Shown piece after piece: positions 46,450 to 55,825 of a stretch of 64,000 bases of DNA (positions are counted from its first letter, which is position 1; every line of letters begins with the position of its first letter). This DNA is from Lachnospiraceae bacterium (lineage in GTDB: Bacteria; Bacillota; Clostridia; Lachnospirales; Lachnospiraceae): assembly GCA_015056815.1 (NCBI GenBank), contig SVFN01000022.1, forward strand, positions 1-64,000, read 5' to 3'. The notes beneath the pieces were generated by a model. That model made no database searches and was not told where the DNA came from. It saw nothing but the letters and a program-made list of their open reading frames with translations. The position numbers and the translations under genes are program-made.

Positions 46450-47700
46450 CTATATCGATTTCTGGTACTCCCCGCCCACTCTCGTGATGCATCCTTTCAG
46501 TTCCAGCATGGTCAGGGTGCAAAGCACTTCCGGCATATTCATCTGCGGAAGAGAGGCGAGGATGGAATCGGCACTCTTGGGAAAAAGGTCACACTGTGCA
46601 TAAACACTCTTTTCCGTTTCGGTCAGTCCGACTGACGGTTTAGGCTCGGACAGAAAATCCGCATATGTTCTATCCCCGCAATTCACCGTGGTTTTGGGCT
46701 TATTTCCCATAAAATCCTGTCCCATTCTGCTTTTTGACTCATCCGGCTGTCTGCGAAGCAGCAGGGAATCCTTCTTTTCCTGAATTTCCCGGATAAATTC
46801 GGCCGGTGACCAAAAGGGTGTTGCCCCCTCCCTGATCAGCTTGTTACAGCCGTCACTGAGCCTGTCGGTCACCCTGCCGGGAACGGCGTACACTTCTTTT
46901 CCCTGCTCCAGTGCCATATCCACTGTGATCAACGTACCGCTTTTCAGGCACGCCTCCACCACCACGATCACGTCGCTCAGTCCGCTGATGATCCTGTTTC
47001 TGGGCGGAAAGAGTGCTGCTCTTGCTGCTGTGCCGGGCGCGTATTCGGACAAAACGCCGCAATCCGGAGATATGCACAGTTTTTCATAAAGTCCGGCGTT
47101 GGAGCGGGGATAGCAGACATCTACTCCGCTGCCCAGCACTGCATAAACCGAACCATTTTTTTGCACGGCGGCTTCCTGACTGATCCCATCGATCCCGCGT
47201 GCCATGCCGCTGATCAGGGTGATCTTTGCGTCTGCCAGTTCTTTCGCCAGCTCTGTCGCGACATAGCTTCCATACTGGGAGCACTGCCTCGCACCAACGA
47301 TCGCCACATTCAGATCATCCTCCTTTGGCATTGTCCCTTTGCAGTACAGAACCATCGGAGGATTGGGAATATCATACAGACGTCCCGGATAATCCGCTTC
47401 CCCATAAATTGTAAATTGGATCTTTTCTTTTTGCAAGGCTTCATATTCCTGCAGGGCTTTTTCTTCCATATAGTTTTTTCTGCATTCTGACAGGTTCCGG
47501 CCAAGTCTCTCCGGTGCCCGCATCTGCATCACATACTTTTTGTTCTTTTCCTCCGTGCTTTCCAGAAACTCTTTTGCCGTTATTCCAAGCTCCCGCCATC
47601 TTAAATAGTGTTTCAGTCCCATCCCGTCCGCCTTCAACAGCTGATAGAGGCAGGCACGTTCCAAAGAAATGCTCTTTTTCATCTCTTTCATTAACTCCAT
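46450..47700 (-). CDS. dprA: DNA-processing protein DprA
   Basis: 416 residues (ATG at 47700; GTG at 47703 is also possible). An N-terminal helical region is followed by the Rossmann-type core: YPGRLYDIPNPPMVLYCKG, VAIVGARQCSQYG, ISGMARGIDGISQEAA, VLGSGVDVCYPRSN, LFPPRNRIISGLSDVIVVVEA, and SGTLITVDMALEQGKEVYAVPG. A C-terminal winged-helix-like segment (LTETEKSVYAQCDLFPKSADSILASL...LKGCITRVGG) completes it. DprA loads RecA onto incoming single-stranded DNA during transformation. Follows comM after 56 bases; the two plus the pilus genes point to natural competence. Confidence 0.93.
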   Translation of the reverse strand: MELMKEMKKSISLERACLYQLLKADGMGLKHYLRWRELGITAKEFLESTEEKNKKYVMQMRAPERLGRNLSECRKNYMEEKALQEYEALQKEKIQFTIYGEADYPGRLYDIPNPPMVLYCKGTMPKEDDLNVAIVGARQCSQYGSYVATELAKELADAKITLISGMARGIDGISQEAAVQKNGSVYAVLGSGVDVCYPRSNAGLYEKLCISPDCGVLSEYAPGTAARAALFPPRNRIISGLSDVIVVVEACLKSGTLITVDMALEQGKEVYAVPGRVTDRLSDGCNKLIREGATPFWSPAEFIREIQEKKDSLLLRRQPDESKSRMGQDFMGNKPKTTVNCGDRTYADFLSEPKPSVGLTETEKSVYAQCDLFPKSADSILASLPQMNMPEVLCTLTMLELKGCITRVGGEYQKSI

Positions 47701-47756
47701 CACATCCTTTTTCTTTTCTCATATTCCCATCTGCATTTCCATCTGCTTTTTCTGCA

Positions 47757-49352
47757 TTAACGCACCTCTTCATGAAAGCACATCGCTTCTGCGATATGTT
47801 CCGTTTTCACTGCCTCATCGCCTTTCAGGTCGGCAATGGTACGCGCCACCCGCAGGATCCGGTAATATCCTCTGGCAGACAATTCCCTTTCTTCAAAAAT
47901 CCGGTTCAAAAAATCCTGTGCCTGCCGGTCCATGTGGCAGAATGCTTTGATCTCATCCGGTGATAATTCACTGTTGAAGCGTGCTGTGATCCGTTTTCCG
48001 GCCTTTTCGCTGTCTTTTTTTTCCTGCCGGTATTTCTTCAAACGCTCCTCCTGAATTTTTCTGGCGGCCATGACTCTTTTCCGGATTTTTTCGCTGCTCT
48101 CAGCCTCTTTTTCCTGTGTGAGTTCCTTTACCGTCACGCCCTCCACCCGCACGATCAGATCAAACCGGTCGAGCATCGGACCGGACACCCTGCCCTGGTA
48201 TTTTTCAATCTCACGCTTCGTGCATTTGCATCGGTTATAATCAGGGTAATAACCGCAGGGGCAGGGATTCATCGCAGCCACCAGCATAAAATCCGCCGGA
48301 TATTCGATGTTTCCGTTGTTTCTCGCAATCTGTACTTTTTTATCTTCCATGGGTTGTCTTAAGACATCCAGATTGGTTCTGCCAAACTCCGGCAGTTCAT
48401 CCAAGAATAGAATGGAGCGATGTGCCAGACTGATAATGCCGGGTCTCGGATAATGTCCTCCTCCCACCAGAGCCTGTCGTGTCGTGGTGTGGTGCGGACT
48501 TTGTACGATACGTTCCCGGATCAGCGGCCGGTCAGGCGGCAGATAGCCTGCCACACTGTAGATTTTAGAAACTTCCAGACTCTCCTCCATGGTCATGGGC
48601 GGAAGAATGGAAGGAAGGCATTTCGCAATCAGCGTTTTGCCGGCTCCCGGAGGACCGCTCAGCAGAAGATTGTGAAAACCGGCGGCAGCGATCTCCGCAG
48701 CGCGTCTGGCCATTGGCTGTCCTTTGATCTGTTTAAAATCATAAGGGAAAGAAGGCACATATTGCAGCTTCGTGTCATTCCGGTATCCGGCATCGCTCTT
48801 ATGCTCCCATTCCTCTTCCATGATCATACAGGCTTCTTTTAAGGATGCTACTCCCCAAATATTCATATCATCAATCAGAGCCGCTTCTTTCACATTTCCG
48901 GACGGAACGATACAATCCGTCATGCCCTGTTCTCTGGCATATGCCACTAAAGGAAGCACTCCCATAACAGGCTTTACTTCCCCGGACAGTCCCAGTTCTC
49001 CAAGGATCAGTGTATCCTCCAGTTTTCGCAGGATCTGTTCTCTTTTCTTCTCTTCTTTGTCCTTCAGAATTTCTCCTGTCGCGATCAGGATCCCAAGAGC
49101 CACCGACAGATCATAGGAATTACCGTCCTTTCTCAGATCTGCCGGTGCCAGATTGACCGTGATCCTTTTGGCCGGAAGTTTATATTCCGTATTCTTAAGT
49201 GCTACTCTGACCCGTTCTTTGGCTTCTTTGACTTCACTGCTTAAATAGCCTACCATCTCCATGCAGGGAAGCCCGTCGGAAACATCCACCTCCGCGGTAA
49301 CCGTCTTACAGGCCAGACCACAGACTGCGCCTGCATATAGTTTTTGTACCAT
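47757..49352 (-). CDS. comM: ComM / YifB-type Mg-chelatase-like helicase
   Basis: 531 residues from the ATG with GAGGAG 7 bases upstream; the longer frame to 49373 is less likely. N-terminal ChlI domain (AEVDVSDGLPCMEMVGYL, ITVNLAPADLRKDGNSYDLSVALG); AAA+ core with Walker A LLSGPPGAGKTLIAKCLP, Walker B ILFLDELPEF, and NPCPCGYYPDYNRCKC; C-terminal Mg_chelatase_C (MDRQAQDFLNRIFEERELSARGYYRILRVARTIADL). In transformable bacteria ComM is a branch-migration helicase for integrating donor DNA. Promoter at 49490-49518. Confidence 0.93.
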   Translation of the reverse strand: MVQKLYAGAVCGLACKTVTAEVDVSDGLPCMEMVGYLSSEVKEAKERVRVALKNTEYKLPAKRITVNLAPADLRKDGNSYDLSVALGILIATGEILKDKEEKKREQILRKLEDTLILGELGLSGEVKPVMGVLPLVAYAREQGMTDCIVPSGNVKEAALIDDMNIWGVASLKEACMIMEEEWEHKSDAGYRNDTKLQYVPSFPYDFKQIKGQPMARRAAEIAAAGFHNLLLSGPPGAGKTLIAKCLPSILPPMTMEESLEVSKIYSVAGYLPPDRPLIRERIVQSPHHTTTRQALVGGGHYPRPGIISLAHRSILFLDELPEFGRTNLDVLRQPMEDKKVQIARNNGNIEYPADFMLVAAMNPCPCGYYPDYNRCKCTKREIEKYQGRVSGPMLDRFDLIVRVEGVTVKELTQEKEAESSEKIRKRVMAARKIQEERLKKYRQEKKDSEKAGKRITARFNSELSPDEIKAFCHMDRQAQDFLNRIFEERELSARGYYRILRVARTIADLKGDEAVKTEHIAEAMCFHEEVR

Positions 49353-49489
49353 ATGATTCTCCTCTTTGTGCAATTTTGAAAAGTGTTACGTTTTCATGAT
49401 TATGGCCGGAAGAACTCTCCGCCTTGATAATAATAGATTCCTCAGAAAAAAGAATTTGTAACTAAGAATTTCTGAATCAAATCAACTAG

Positions 49490-49518
49490 ACTTTACCATA
49501 CAGTCCTTTCTTTGTCAA
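49490..49518 (-). promoter_or_regulatory. Promoter of comM-dprA
   Basis: TTGACA, 17-base spacer, TAAAGT on the minus strand, about 140 bases before the comM start. Confidence 0.7.
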
Positions 49519-49604
49519 TCTCATTTTTTGCCCGGTGCTGCCGCTCCCAATCGTCGTTACTATTCCGTTCCCGGCCGGCTGGTCACTGAATATAACATGG
49601 TTTT

Positions 49605-49687
49605 CACATATTTAGTTCGGCTAGACCGAAGTGCAAATCATAATCGGCTGTTTTATACAGTTTTTCCGTAGCCTCGCAGCGTAGTGC
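49605..49687 (-). repeat. Intergenic repeat, copy B (inverted relative to copy A)
   Basis: Reverse complement of the 83-base unit at 46363-46445; seven mismatches by hand count. The pair flanks comM and dprA. Confidence 0.8.
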
Positions 49688-49709
49688 AAAGCTCGGGACA
49701 AAACAGTAA

Positions 49710-50933
49710 CTACAGAAACTCTACAAATACCGAATTGCTCACATCTATGCCATACGGGGTAAGCTTCCAGATGGCGTCCTGTTCTTTATCTGTACAGTCT
49801 TCCCTCTTCTCGCACAGCATCAGTCCCTGTTTTTGCAAGCCGGTCAAAGTCTCTCCGTATACACTCTGAAGCGACACGCCAAAGCGTCGCAAAAACTCTG
49901 TTTCCTTCACACCTGCCATACAGCGCAGCCCCAGAAACATAAACTCCTGCATCTGCTCTTTTACGGACAAACTCTGGATCTCCTGATAATGCAGGGCTTG
50001 CAGGATTGCCACCCGGTCATTGCCACACTTCCCGGCCTCTCCATATCTGCCTGCCCTTTCCATATCCCGGCATTTCAGATAAGCATCCAGTCCATCGATG
50101 CCTTTAAACCTTACACTTCCAAGTAAAGATGATGCCCCAAGACCAAGCCCCAGATAGTCCCCGCCCTGCCAGTAGACGAGATTATGACGACATTCTTTTC
50201 CCGGCTTTGCATAGTTGGAAATCTCGTAGCGTTCATAACCGTAACCCGCCAGAACTGTTTGGGTAAGCTCATACATCTTCCGCTCCTCCTCCTCGTCAGG
50301 AAGCAGCTCTTCGTGTGATGCGTATTTTTCAAAAAAAGGAGTGTTTTCTTCAATGATCAAGCTGTAAGCGGAAATATGCTCCGGTTTTAATGCCGCGATC
50401 CTGTGTAGTCCTTCTTCGTAGCGTGCTGTACTCTGTCCGGGAAGGGCAGACATCAGATCGATATTGATATTGTCAAAACCGGCTCTTCTGGCAGCCCCGT
50501 ACGTATCCAAAAACTGTGCATAATCATGGATCCTGCCAAGCACTTTCAGATCTTCATCAAAGGGCGACTGCAGGCCGATGCTCAGCCTGTTCACACCGGC
50601 TTCGAGATATCTTTCAAGTTTCAAAAGATCTGCCGTCCCCGGATTGACTTCCACAGTGATCTCAGGCATATCCGAGAAACAAAAAACTCTTTTCAGTTCT
50701 TCCAGAATCTCTGTGAGAAGCTCTGCTTTTAAGCAAGAAGGTGTACCGCCTCCAAAAAAAACAGTATCCACTTCATATCCCGGTAAAAGTCCTCCCCATG
50801 CCCGGCACTCTTTTTCCAGTGCACGCACATAGCGTTCTTTTACCGTATCCTGCGCCGGTGCTGATAAAAAATCACAATAGGCACATTTTCGGATACAAAA
50901 CGGAATATGAATGTAGATACTCAGCTTTCTCAT
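49710..50933 (-). CDS. hemW: Radical SAM protein HemW (coproporphyrinogen oxidase-like)
   Basis: 407 residues. The N-terminus SIYIHIPFCIRKCAYCDF carries the CxxxCxYC cluster site of radical SAM enzymes, followed by DTVFFGGGTPSCL, ITVEVNPGT, GVNRLSIGLQSPFDEDL, NINIDLMSALPGQ and a HemN-type C-terminal wing (QEFMFLGLRCMAGV). HemW is now regarded as a haem chaperone, and the sequence shows no extra cysteines for classical HemN activity. The ATG is 3 bases after the lepA stop; the two form an operon in the usual Firmicute order. Confidence 0.9.
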   Translation of the reverse strand: MRKLSIYIHIPFCIRKCAYCDFLSAPAQDTVKERYVRALEKECRAWGGLLPGYEVDTVFFGGGTPSCLKAELLTEILEELKRVFCFSDMPEITVEVNPGTADLLKLERYLEAGVNRLSIGLQSPFDEDLKVLGRIHDYAQFLDTYGAARRAGFDNINIDLMSALPGQSTARYEEGLHRIAALKPEHISAYSLIIEENTPFFEKYASHEELLPDEEEERKMYELTQTVLAGYGYERYEISNYAKPGKECRHNLVYWQGGDYLGLGLGASSLLGSVRFKGIDGLDAYLKCRDMERAGRYGEAGKCGNDRVAILQALHYQEIQSLSVKEQMQEFMFLGLRCMAGVKETEFLRRFGVSLQSVYGETLTGLQKQGLMLCEKREDCTDKEQDAIWKLTPYGIDVSNSVFVEFL

Positions 50934-50936
50934 ACT

Positions 50937-52751
50937 TTATTTATCATCCAGCTTCAATACGCTCATGAAGGCTTTCTGCGGAATCTCCACATTACCGACC
51001 TGACGCATACGCTTCTTTCCTTCTTTTTGTTTTTCCAGCAGCTTTTTCTTACGGGTGATATCACCACCGTAACACTTCGCCAGTACGTCCTTGCGCATCG
51101 CCCTGACGGTCTCCCTGGCGATGATCTTACCGCCCACTGCAGCCTGGATCGGGATCTCGAACAGGTGTCTCGGAATCTCTTCTTTCAGCTTTTCGCACAT
51201 CTTGCGTCCTCTCTCATAAGCACTGTCCTTATGAACGATAAAGGAAAGAGCATCCACTTCCTCTTTGTTGATCAGGATATCCAGCTTTACAAGCTGTGAA
51301 GTCTCATAACCCTTGATCTCATAATCAAAGGACGCATATCCTCTGGAGCGGGATTTCAGGGCATCAAAGAAATCATAGATGATCTCATTCAGCGGTAGTT
51401 CATATTTTAAAAGTGCCCTGGTCTCCTCCATGTATTCCATTCCCAGATAGACCCCTCGTCGTTCCTGGCAAAGCTCCATGATGGAACCGATAAATTCCGT
51501 CGTCACCATGATCTCAGCCTTCACGATCGGTTCTTCCATATGCTCAATCTCGGAAGGCTCCGGAAGGTTGCTTGGATTGGTCAGCTCGATCATCTCGCCG
51601 TTTGTCTTATATACGCGGTATACTACTCCGGGCGCTGTCGTTACCAGGTCCAGATTATATTCGCGCTCCAGTCTCTCCTGAATGATCTCCAAATGCAAAA
51701 GTCCCAGAAAACCGCAGCGAAATCCAAATCCCAGTGCGATCGACGTCTCCGGCTCATAGTTTAAAGAGGCATCATTCAGCTGCAGTTTTTCCAGCGCATC
51801 CCTAAGATCCGGATATTTTGCCCCATCCGCCGGGTACATACCGCAGTACACCATAGAATTTACTTTTTTATAGCCCGGAAGCGGTTCGCTGCAGGGATTA
51901 TCGATATCCGTGATGGTGTCGCCCACCGCTGTATCTTTGACATTCTTGATGGAAGCTGTGATATACCCCACCATCCCGGCACTCAGCTCTTCACAGGGAA
52001 TAAACTGCCCCGCGCCGAAATATCCGACCTCCACGACTTCCTCTGTGGCTCCGGTCGCCATCATATGGATCTTCGTTCCCTTTTTGACGGTTCCTTCCAT
52101 AATGCGGCAGAAAACGATCACACCTTTATAGGAATCATAGACTGAGTCAAAGATCAAAGCCTGCAATGGGTTGTCAGGGCTCCCGCCCGGTGCCGGGATC
52201 CTCGTAACGATCTGTTCCAGTACTTCCTCAATACCAATTCCGTTTTTTGCGGAGATCAATGGTGCATCCTGCGCCTCGATCCCGATGACATCCTCAATCT
52301 CGTCTTTAACTCTGTCCGGCTCGGCACTTGGAAGATCGATCTTATTGATGACCGGGAAAACATCCAGATCATGATCCAGGGCAAGGTAAACATTTGCCAG
52401 TGTCTGTGCCTCAATCCCCTGTGCCGCATCCACTACCAGGATCGCTCCGTCACAGGCTGCAAGGCTTCGACTCACTTCGTAGTTAAAGTCTACATGTCCG
52501 GGGGTATCGATCAGATTAAAAATATACTCCTCCCCGTCGTTTGCCTTATAGACAATGCGGACAGTCTGTGCTTTGATGGTAATCCCACGCTCTCGCTCCA
52601 GTTCCATATTATCAAGTACCTGTGCCTGCATCTCACGGCTTGTCAGCAGTCCGGTCTTTTCAATGATGCGATCTGCCAGCGTAGACTTACCATGATCGAT
52701 GTGGGCTACGATACAGAAATTTCTTATTTTACTCTGATCTATCACTGCCAT
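50937..52751 (-). CDS. lepA: Elongation factor 4 (LepA)
   Basis: 604 residues. G domain: [19 protein letters not shown] (G1), [11 protein letters not shown] (G2), [10 protein letters not shown] (G3), [12 protein letters not shown] (G4), followed by the EF-4 C-terminal region with the LepA-specific end ([32 protein letters not shown]). LepA is a translational GTPase on the ribosome under stress. Full length, and highly conserved. Followed by hemW. Confidence 0.97.
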   Translation of the reverse strand: MAVIDQSKIRNFCIVAHIDHGKSTLADRIIEKTGLLTSREMQAQVLDNMELERERGITIKAQTVRIVYKANDGEEYIFNLIDTPGHVDFNYEVSRSLAACDGAILVVDAAQGIEAQTLANVYLALDHDLDVFPVINKIDLPSAEPDRVKDEIEDVIGIEAQDAPLISAKNGIGIEEVLEQIVTRIPAPGGSPDNPLQALIFDSVYDSYKGVIVFCRIMEGTVKKGTKIHMMATGATEEVVEVGYFGAGQFIPCEELSAGMVGYITASIKNVKDTAVGDTITDIDNPCSEPLPGYKKVNSMVYCGMYPADGAKYPDLRDALEKLQLNDASLNYEPETSIALGFGFRCGFLGLLHLEIIQERLEREYNLDLVTTAPGVVYRVYKTNGEMIELTNPSNLPEPSEIEHMEEPIVKAEIMVTTEFIGSIMELCQERRGVYLGMEYMEETRALLKYELPLNEIIYDFFDALKSRSRGYASFDYEIKGYETSQLVKLDILINKEEVDALSFIVHKDSAYERGRKMCEKLKEEIPRHLFEIPIQAAVGGKIIARETVRAMRKDVLAKCYGGDITRKKKLLEKQKEGKKRMRQVGNVEIPQKAFMSVLKLDDK

Positions 52752-52802
52752 ATTGTTTAAACTCCTCTATATAAAGTGCATTGGTGTTTCTTTTCCCGTG
52801 TT

Positions 52803-52831
52803 ACTATATCAAAAAAAGAGAGAGTGCGCAA
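52803..52831 (-). promoter_or_regulatory. Promoter of lepA-hemW
   Basis: TTGCGC, 17-base spacer, TATAGT on the minus strand, giving a leader of about 45 bases. Confidence 0.65.
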
Positions 52832-52941
52832 GTAAATACTGTGACAGGTTTGTGATTGGCTTGTATCGTTTGCATTCCATGCGAAAGTCTCGTACAATCG
52901 CTGCAGGCTGCGGGGAGACTGTATAGAGTTGCTTTGTATAT

Positions 52942-54234
52942 TTACCGGTCCGGGGTGAGGACCTGATATAAAATGCGGGCGATCGCGGGAAGGGTGTTTG
53001 TAACCTCCTCCACCGTATTGGTCTGTGCACCAAGCTCCAGCAGGATGCTTTTGGGGCGGTACTGCATATTGTAGCGATAACCTTTCAGGTAGATCCTTCT
53101 GGCCAGCCCCGGATAATATTCGCGCGCAGCAAGCTGCAACTGGAAGGAAAGCGCCAGATTGTCCTGTATGTATGGATTTTTGAGATATTCGATATCTCCG
53201 GTCGCGTTGGTGTGGCATAAGCCGTTAAAAAACATGAACTGTGCCATTTGCACGCCATCTATCTCTTTTACCAGCCTTGTGTTTTCCGCTATCCCATCCC
53301 GGTGAAGATCGATCACAACTTCGATTGAAGGATTGTCTTCCAATAGTTTTTCCAGCGCAGGCGCCGCCTTCGAGTAAGCATAGTCCCTGTTTTCCACATC
53401 ATATTGTCCGGTGTGATGGATCACATTGAATCCATAATCCCGAAGAAGCTCTGCCAGTCTTTCTCCTGCTCCTACCACAGTATCGGCCTCCTCCCCCGGT
53501 CTGGAATCTGCAAAGGCTTCCTGTGAATGAGTGTGATAGATCAGGATCTGCGGCATGGAAGGATCTGTCTTTAAGCTCATATCCTGTGCGAGCATTTTTT
53601 GTGCATCCAGTTTTTGCGGTGTAATATCCGTACTTTTATCAATCTGATAAAACTCTTTTTTCAGCGTCTCAAAATCTTTAAGACTATGATAGAACAAAAG
53701 GCGTTCTTCTTCCGTTTCCCACGCTTTTTTCTCCTCTGCCGTATTTACCTCCACTTGTTTTTCCTGTGTTTTTTCCCGCCGGATCCGGTTTTCCCGATCC
53801 ATTTCCTTTCTCAGTTCTTCCTGATCCACCGCCATGATCCCATCCCCGGAAACCGTACTGTTTTCAGAAACCGTTCCTGCTTTCTGTTCTGCCAAAACAG
53901 CTTCTTCCAGTGCCTCCTTCTCTTCCTCCTTCCCCTCCTGTAAAAGAAACCACTTCGCCATTTCCGCATCTTCGTTCCGGCGCCGAAAGGCCGGATATTC
54001 TTCCATATATCCATACAGCCCCATATACCGGCGAAGAGCCTGTTCCAGGATCATCTGTGAACCATGTTTCATTTCTTTCCCGCCTGCATATTCGCAAAAC
54101 GGATATAAAAAGCTCATCATCTTTTCTTGCGCAGGGAGGGTTCTGATTCTTTTTGCACCCCAGGTCAAAATGAGTACGACCGTCATTATGGCTGCCGGGC
54201 AAAGCAGATAGCGCTTTACATTTCTGTTTCTCAT
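52942..54234 (-). CDS. spoIIP: Stage II sporulation protein P (SpoIIP)
   Basis: 430 residues from ATG 54234 (MRNRNVKRYLL). An upstream GTG (54267) adds 11 residues but has no ribosome site. An N-terminal membrane helix (CPAAIMTVVLILTWG) is followed by a charged, Glu-rich linker to about 215 and the SpoIIP amidase domain: IYHTHSQEAFADSR (metal ligands), YGFNVIHHTGQYDV, EVVIDLHRDG, KSILLELGAQTNTVEEV. It hydrolyses peptidoglycan during engulfment with SpoIID and SpoIIM. The linker is longer than in Bacillus. Between lepA and rpsT, the standard neighbourhood. Confidence 0.9.
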   Translation of the reverse strand: MRNRNVKRYLLCPAAIMTVVLILTWGAKRIRTLPAQEKMMSFLYPFCEYAGGKEMKHGSQMILEQALRRYMGLYGYMEEYPAFRRRNEDAEMAKWFLLQEGKEEEKEALEEAVLAEQKAGTVSENSTVSGDGIMAVDQEELRKEMDRENRIRREKTQEKQVEVNTAEEKKAWETEEERLLFYHSLKDFETLKKEFYQIDKSTDITPQKLDAQKMLAQDMSLKTDPSMPQILIYHTHSQEAFADSRPGEEADTVVGAGERLAELLRDYGFNVIHHTGQYDVENRDYAYSKAAPALEKLLEDNPSIEVVIDLHRDGIAENTRLVKEIDGVQMAQFMFFNGLCHTNATGDIEYLKNPYIQDNLALSFQLQLAAREYYPGLARRIYLKGYRYNMQYRPKSILLELGAQTNTVEEVTNTLPAIARILYQVLTPDR

Positions 54235-54321
54235 AGGGTTTTTGCTGTCCTTGTCTGTTTTTTCCACTTTTCATATGTATGCAAAGATCAGATCAGACAT
54301 GCGTAAGAGATCCGGCAAACA

Positions 54322-54359
54322 AAAAAGACCTATCAGGATGACGGTTCCTGATAAGCCTT
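54322..54359 (-). terminator. Terminator of rpsT
   Basis: GGCTTATCAGGA / TCCTGATAGGTC stem followed by TTTTTTG on the minus strand, just after the S20 stop. Confidence 0.85.
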
Positions 54360-54383
54360 ATGTCTCTATAAAATCAATTATGA

Positions 54384-54647
54384 TTAAGCCATTTTGTTGA
54401 CAGCCTTTGAAAGACGTGAAACTTTTCTGGCTGCGTTATTCTTATGATAAATGCCCTTTGTAGCTGCTTTATCAATCGTAACAGTCGCTTCCTTTAAAGC
54501 TGCTGCTGCAGCTTCCTTATCAGAAGACTCGATCGCAGCGTATACTTTCTTGATCGCTGTTTTAACGCCAGACTTAATCGCTTTGTTTCTGTCAGCTTTT
54601 GTTCTGTTTACTAAAATTCTCTTTTTAGCAGATTTGATGTTAGCCAA
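54384..54647 (-). CDS. rpsT: Small-subunit ribosomal protein S20
   Basis: 87 residues, basic helical protein (ANIKSAKKRILVNRTKADRNKAIKSGVKTAIKKVYAA... IYHKNNAARKVSRLSKAVNKMA). The start codon is TTG, behind a strong GGAGGTG site; E. coli rpsT also uses a UUG start, tied to translational autoregulation. No other ribosomal gene is adjacent. Own promoter and terminator. Confidence 0.97.
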   Translation of the reverse strand: MANIKSAKKRILVNRTKADRNKAIKSGVKTAIKKVYAAIESSDKEAAAAALKEATVTIDKAATKGIYHKNNAARKVSRLSKAVNKMA

Positions 54648-54738
54648 GACTTACACCTCCCATGAATCACTATTCGTTAATATTCCCTGCATACACCGAA
54701 GCGAGACACGGGCAGTCCGATGTACACACACAACTGAT

Positions 54739-54767
54739 ATGATAGACGATTCCCCGGTAAATGTCAA
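54739..54767 (-). promoter_or_regulatory. Promoter of rpsT
   Basis: TTGACA, 17-base spacer, TATCAT on the minus strand. The leader is about 85 bases. Confidence 0.85.
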
Positions 54768-54945
54768 GTTCTTTTTGGTTTTTTTATCAATCATGTTTAT
54801 CAATCAAGGTCATTCTCGAGTATATTTTTCATTTTGCTGCGCAAACTATGACCATAAAAGACTGCTCCGGATCGTTTTGCGCTTCGTTTCTCAAGCCAGT
54901 ACATCCGGCACATATTAATAATAATTCCAAAACCAGTGAGGTAAT

Positions 54946-55818
54946 ATGAATACACGATCAATCCGTACAGACCTTGCCCTGGAGGCTCAGGAAGCCTTAG
55001 AACCTGTCGCATCTTCCATACACGGGATCTGCGTCAGCAAAATTCATCACGAAGAAAGCGGTGCAGACATCACCAAGGTGGAGATCACCACCAAAAACGG
55101 TGCAAAGGCGATCGGCAAGCCCATGGGTACTTATATCACAATAGAAGCCCCTGCCCTGGATCTGCCGGATGAGGATTATCATCGCAACATTTCGTTGGAG
55201 ATTTCACACCAGCTTAAGACTCTGATCCCCGATTTTGAAACCGAACAGTCGATTCTCGTCGTCGGTCTCGGAAACCGTAACATAACGGCAGACTCTTTGG
55301 GTCCAACCGTCACAGATCATCTCTATATCACCAGGCATCTCGTAAAGGAATACGGAAAAGAAGCCTGTCTTTCCGGCTGCGGCCGCAGAATGCATATCCT
55401 TTCGAGTCTCGCCCCCGGTGTTATGGCACAGACCGGAATGGAGACCTCTGAAATCATTGAAGGGGTTGTCAAAAAGACGAAGCCGGATCTGATGATCGTG
55501 ATCGACTCCCTCGCAGCACGCAGTATCCGCCGTCTGAACCGCACGATCCAGATCAGTAACTCCGGCATCCAGCCCGGAAGTGGTGTCGGAAATCACCGGA
55601 ATGCTTTAAATAAAGAAAGCCTCGGGATCCCCGTAATCGCCATCGGTGTCCCCATTGTGGTAGACGCAGCTACCATAGTAAAGGATGCCGCAGGCGATAA
55701 CTATTCTACCATGGCAGAGTTAAACAATATGTATGTCACATGCAAGGATGTGGATACTACTGTAGACCGCTTAAGCTTCACAATATCGGAGGCTCTCAAC
55801 CTCACCATGGCAGAATAA
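54946..55818 (+). CDS. gpr: Germination protease GPR (spore protease)
   Basis: 290 residues. The N-terminal pro-region SIRTDLALEAQEAL contains the family signature, and the body has VVGLGNRNITADSLGPTV, GVMAQTGMETSEIIEGVV, IDSLAARSIRRLNRTIQISNSGIQPGSGVGNHR and GVPIVVDAATI. GPR degrades small acid-soluble spore proteins at germination and is made in the forespore as an inactive precursor. A GTGAGGT site precedes the ATG. A possible forespore -10 (CATATTA) lies about 30 bases upstream but no matching -35 was found. Confidence 0.93.
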   Translation: MNTRSIRTDLALEAQEALEPVASSIHGICVSKIHHEESGADITKVEITTKNGAKAIGKPMGTYITIEAPALDLPDEDYHRNISLEISHQLKTLIPDFETEQSILVVGLGNRNITADSLGPTVTDHLYITRHLVKEYGKEACLSGCGRRMHILSSLAPGVMAQTGMETSEIIEGVVKKTKPDLMIVIDSLAARSIRRLNRTIQISNSGIQPGSGVGNHRNALNKESLGIPVIAIGVPIVVDAATIVKDAAGDNYSTMAELNNMYVTCKDVDTTVDRLSFTISEALNLTMAE

Positions 55819-55825
55819 TAAATTC

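Larger units (their letters stand above)
49353..49709. other. Intergenic region: comM promoter and repeat copy B
   Basis: No gene. Holds the comM promoter (49490-49518, minus), an 11-mer CGTTACTATTC at 49555-49565, and the inverted 83-base repeat at 49605-49687. Beyond that the hemW gene ends. Confidence 0.7.

Noticed and set aside
46064-46603. 179-codon plus-strand frame across the sigK-dprA gap
   Set aside because: Covers the intergenic repeat and ends of two genes on the other strand; no ribosome site.
52757-53218. 153-codon minus-strand frame past the spoIIP stop
   Set aside because: Out of frame with SpoIIP, whose conserved end lies in the other frame; no family resemblance.
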